A DNA stretch of 6,132 nucleotides, from positions 1 through 6,132 of the forward strand of contig JAPWUT010000110.1 of NCBI GenBank assembly GCA_028275425.1, read 5' to 3'. The stretch comes from Anaerolineae bacterium. Lineage in GTDB: Bacteria; Chloroflexota; Anaerolineae; SpSt-600. The notes beneath the pieces were generated by a model, which was given only the letters and a program-made list of their open reading frames with translations, had not been told where the DNA came from and made no database searches. Shown piece by piece: positions 6,024 to 6,132 of this stretch (positions within the stretch are counted from its first letter, which is position 1; each line of letters begins with the position of its first letter). Position numbers and translations under genes: made by a program.

Positions 6024-6132
6024 GGAATCCGAAGTCTGCCCCTACTGCAAAGGGAAAGGCTTCTTCATCAAAGATGTCCCGGTAGGCCATCCCGACTTCG
6101 GAAAGCTTATCCCCTGCCAGTGCAAGCTCAAG
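5944..6132 (+). CDS. DnaC-like helicase loader, N-terminal fragment (runs off the window)
   Basis: A frame distinct from the DnaD-like gene opens at ATG 5944 and stays open to the last base (63 codons). It begins MQKLSDLLKRTG, then a Ser/Thr-rich linker, then a Cys cluster CPYCKGKGFF (Cys32, Cys35) ... VGHPDFGKLIPCQCKLK (Cys58, Cys60). This CxxC...CxC zinc-binding arrangement with PVGHPDFGK is typical of the N-terminus of DnaC/DnaI-type AAA+ helicase loaders. The ATPase domain would lie beyond the window. The loader delivers the DnaB hexamer onto single-stranded DNA. ATG 5944 is the only ATG, GTG or TTG between the in-frame TAA at 5902 and the Cys motif, and AAGGGA (5932-5937) sits 6 nt upstream. 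It overlaps the DnaD-like gene by 80 nt, implying translational coupling. Family assignment rests on the zinc-finger segment only. Confidence 0.82.
   Translation, partial: MQKLSDLLKRTGIASSEASTHASSNTEESEVCPYCKGKGFFIKDVPVGHPDFGKLIPCQCKLK

Noticed and set aside
1..6132. tRNA, rRNA, CRISPR array, transposase or insertion-sequence ends
   Set aside because: No cloverleaf, repeat-spacer pattern, transposase motif or terminal inverted repeats were recognised; the intein is the only mobile-type element.

Overview
The window is a compact stretch of bacterial chromosome with every gene on the + strand, moderately GC-rich by eye, in two blocks. The gene set (urocanase, a BFN-domain protein, intein-bearing DnaB, a DnaD-domain protein and a Cys-rich helicase loader) and the style of the DnaD-like N-terminus fit a Chloroflexota/Anaerolineae-type bacterium, possibly thermophilic. 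That assignment is inference from remembered family resemblance, not a database result.

Block 1 (1-2637) is catabolic or salvage metabolism. A 5'-truncated urocanate hydratase gene (hutU, histidine degradation) is followed, after a 69-nt gap holding a 12-bp terminator-like hairpin, by an adenosine deaminase gene (add) with its own strong Shine-Dalgarno sequence. A 197-nt gap follows (2638-2834). It holds no recognisable gene. Its 3' part carries a convincing sigma70-type promoter: TTGCCA, 17-nt spacer, extended -10 TGGTATAAT. A 7-bp inverted repeat overlaps the -35.

Block 2 (2835-6132) is a tightly packed replication-restart/initiation operon: a BFN (DUF151) domain protein, replicative helicase DnaB (2 nt downstream), a DnaD-domain protein (14-nt overlap), and the N-terminus of a DnaC-like helicase loader. 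The loader reads in another frame from ATG 5944, overlaps the DnaD-like gene by 80 nt and runs off the right edge. Helicase, DnaD-type remodeller and loader side by side suggest a co-expressed helicase-loading module.

The most notable element is a 198-residue in-frame intein (4496-5089) in DnaB, placed exactly in the conserved DLRESG/SIEQD motif. It belongs to the Synechocystis/Rhodothermus DnaB intein type. All splicing residues are present (Cys1, TxxH, block F, terminal His-Asn, +1 Ser), but most of the LAGLIDADG homing endonuclease has been deleted in frame. Only the first endonuclease motif (LLGHLIGDG) survives as a fossil. It is therefore a natural mini-intein that should splice but should not home.
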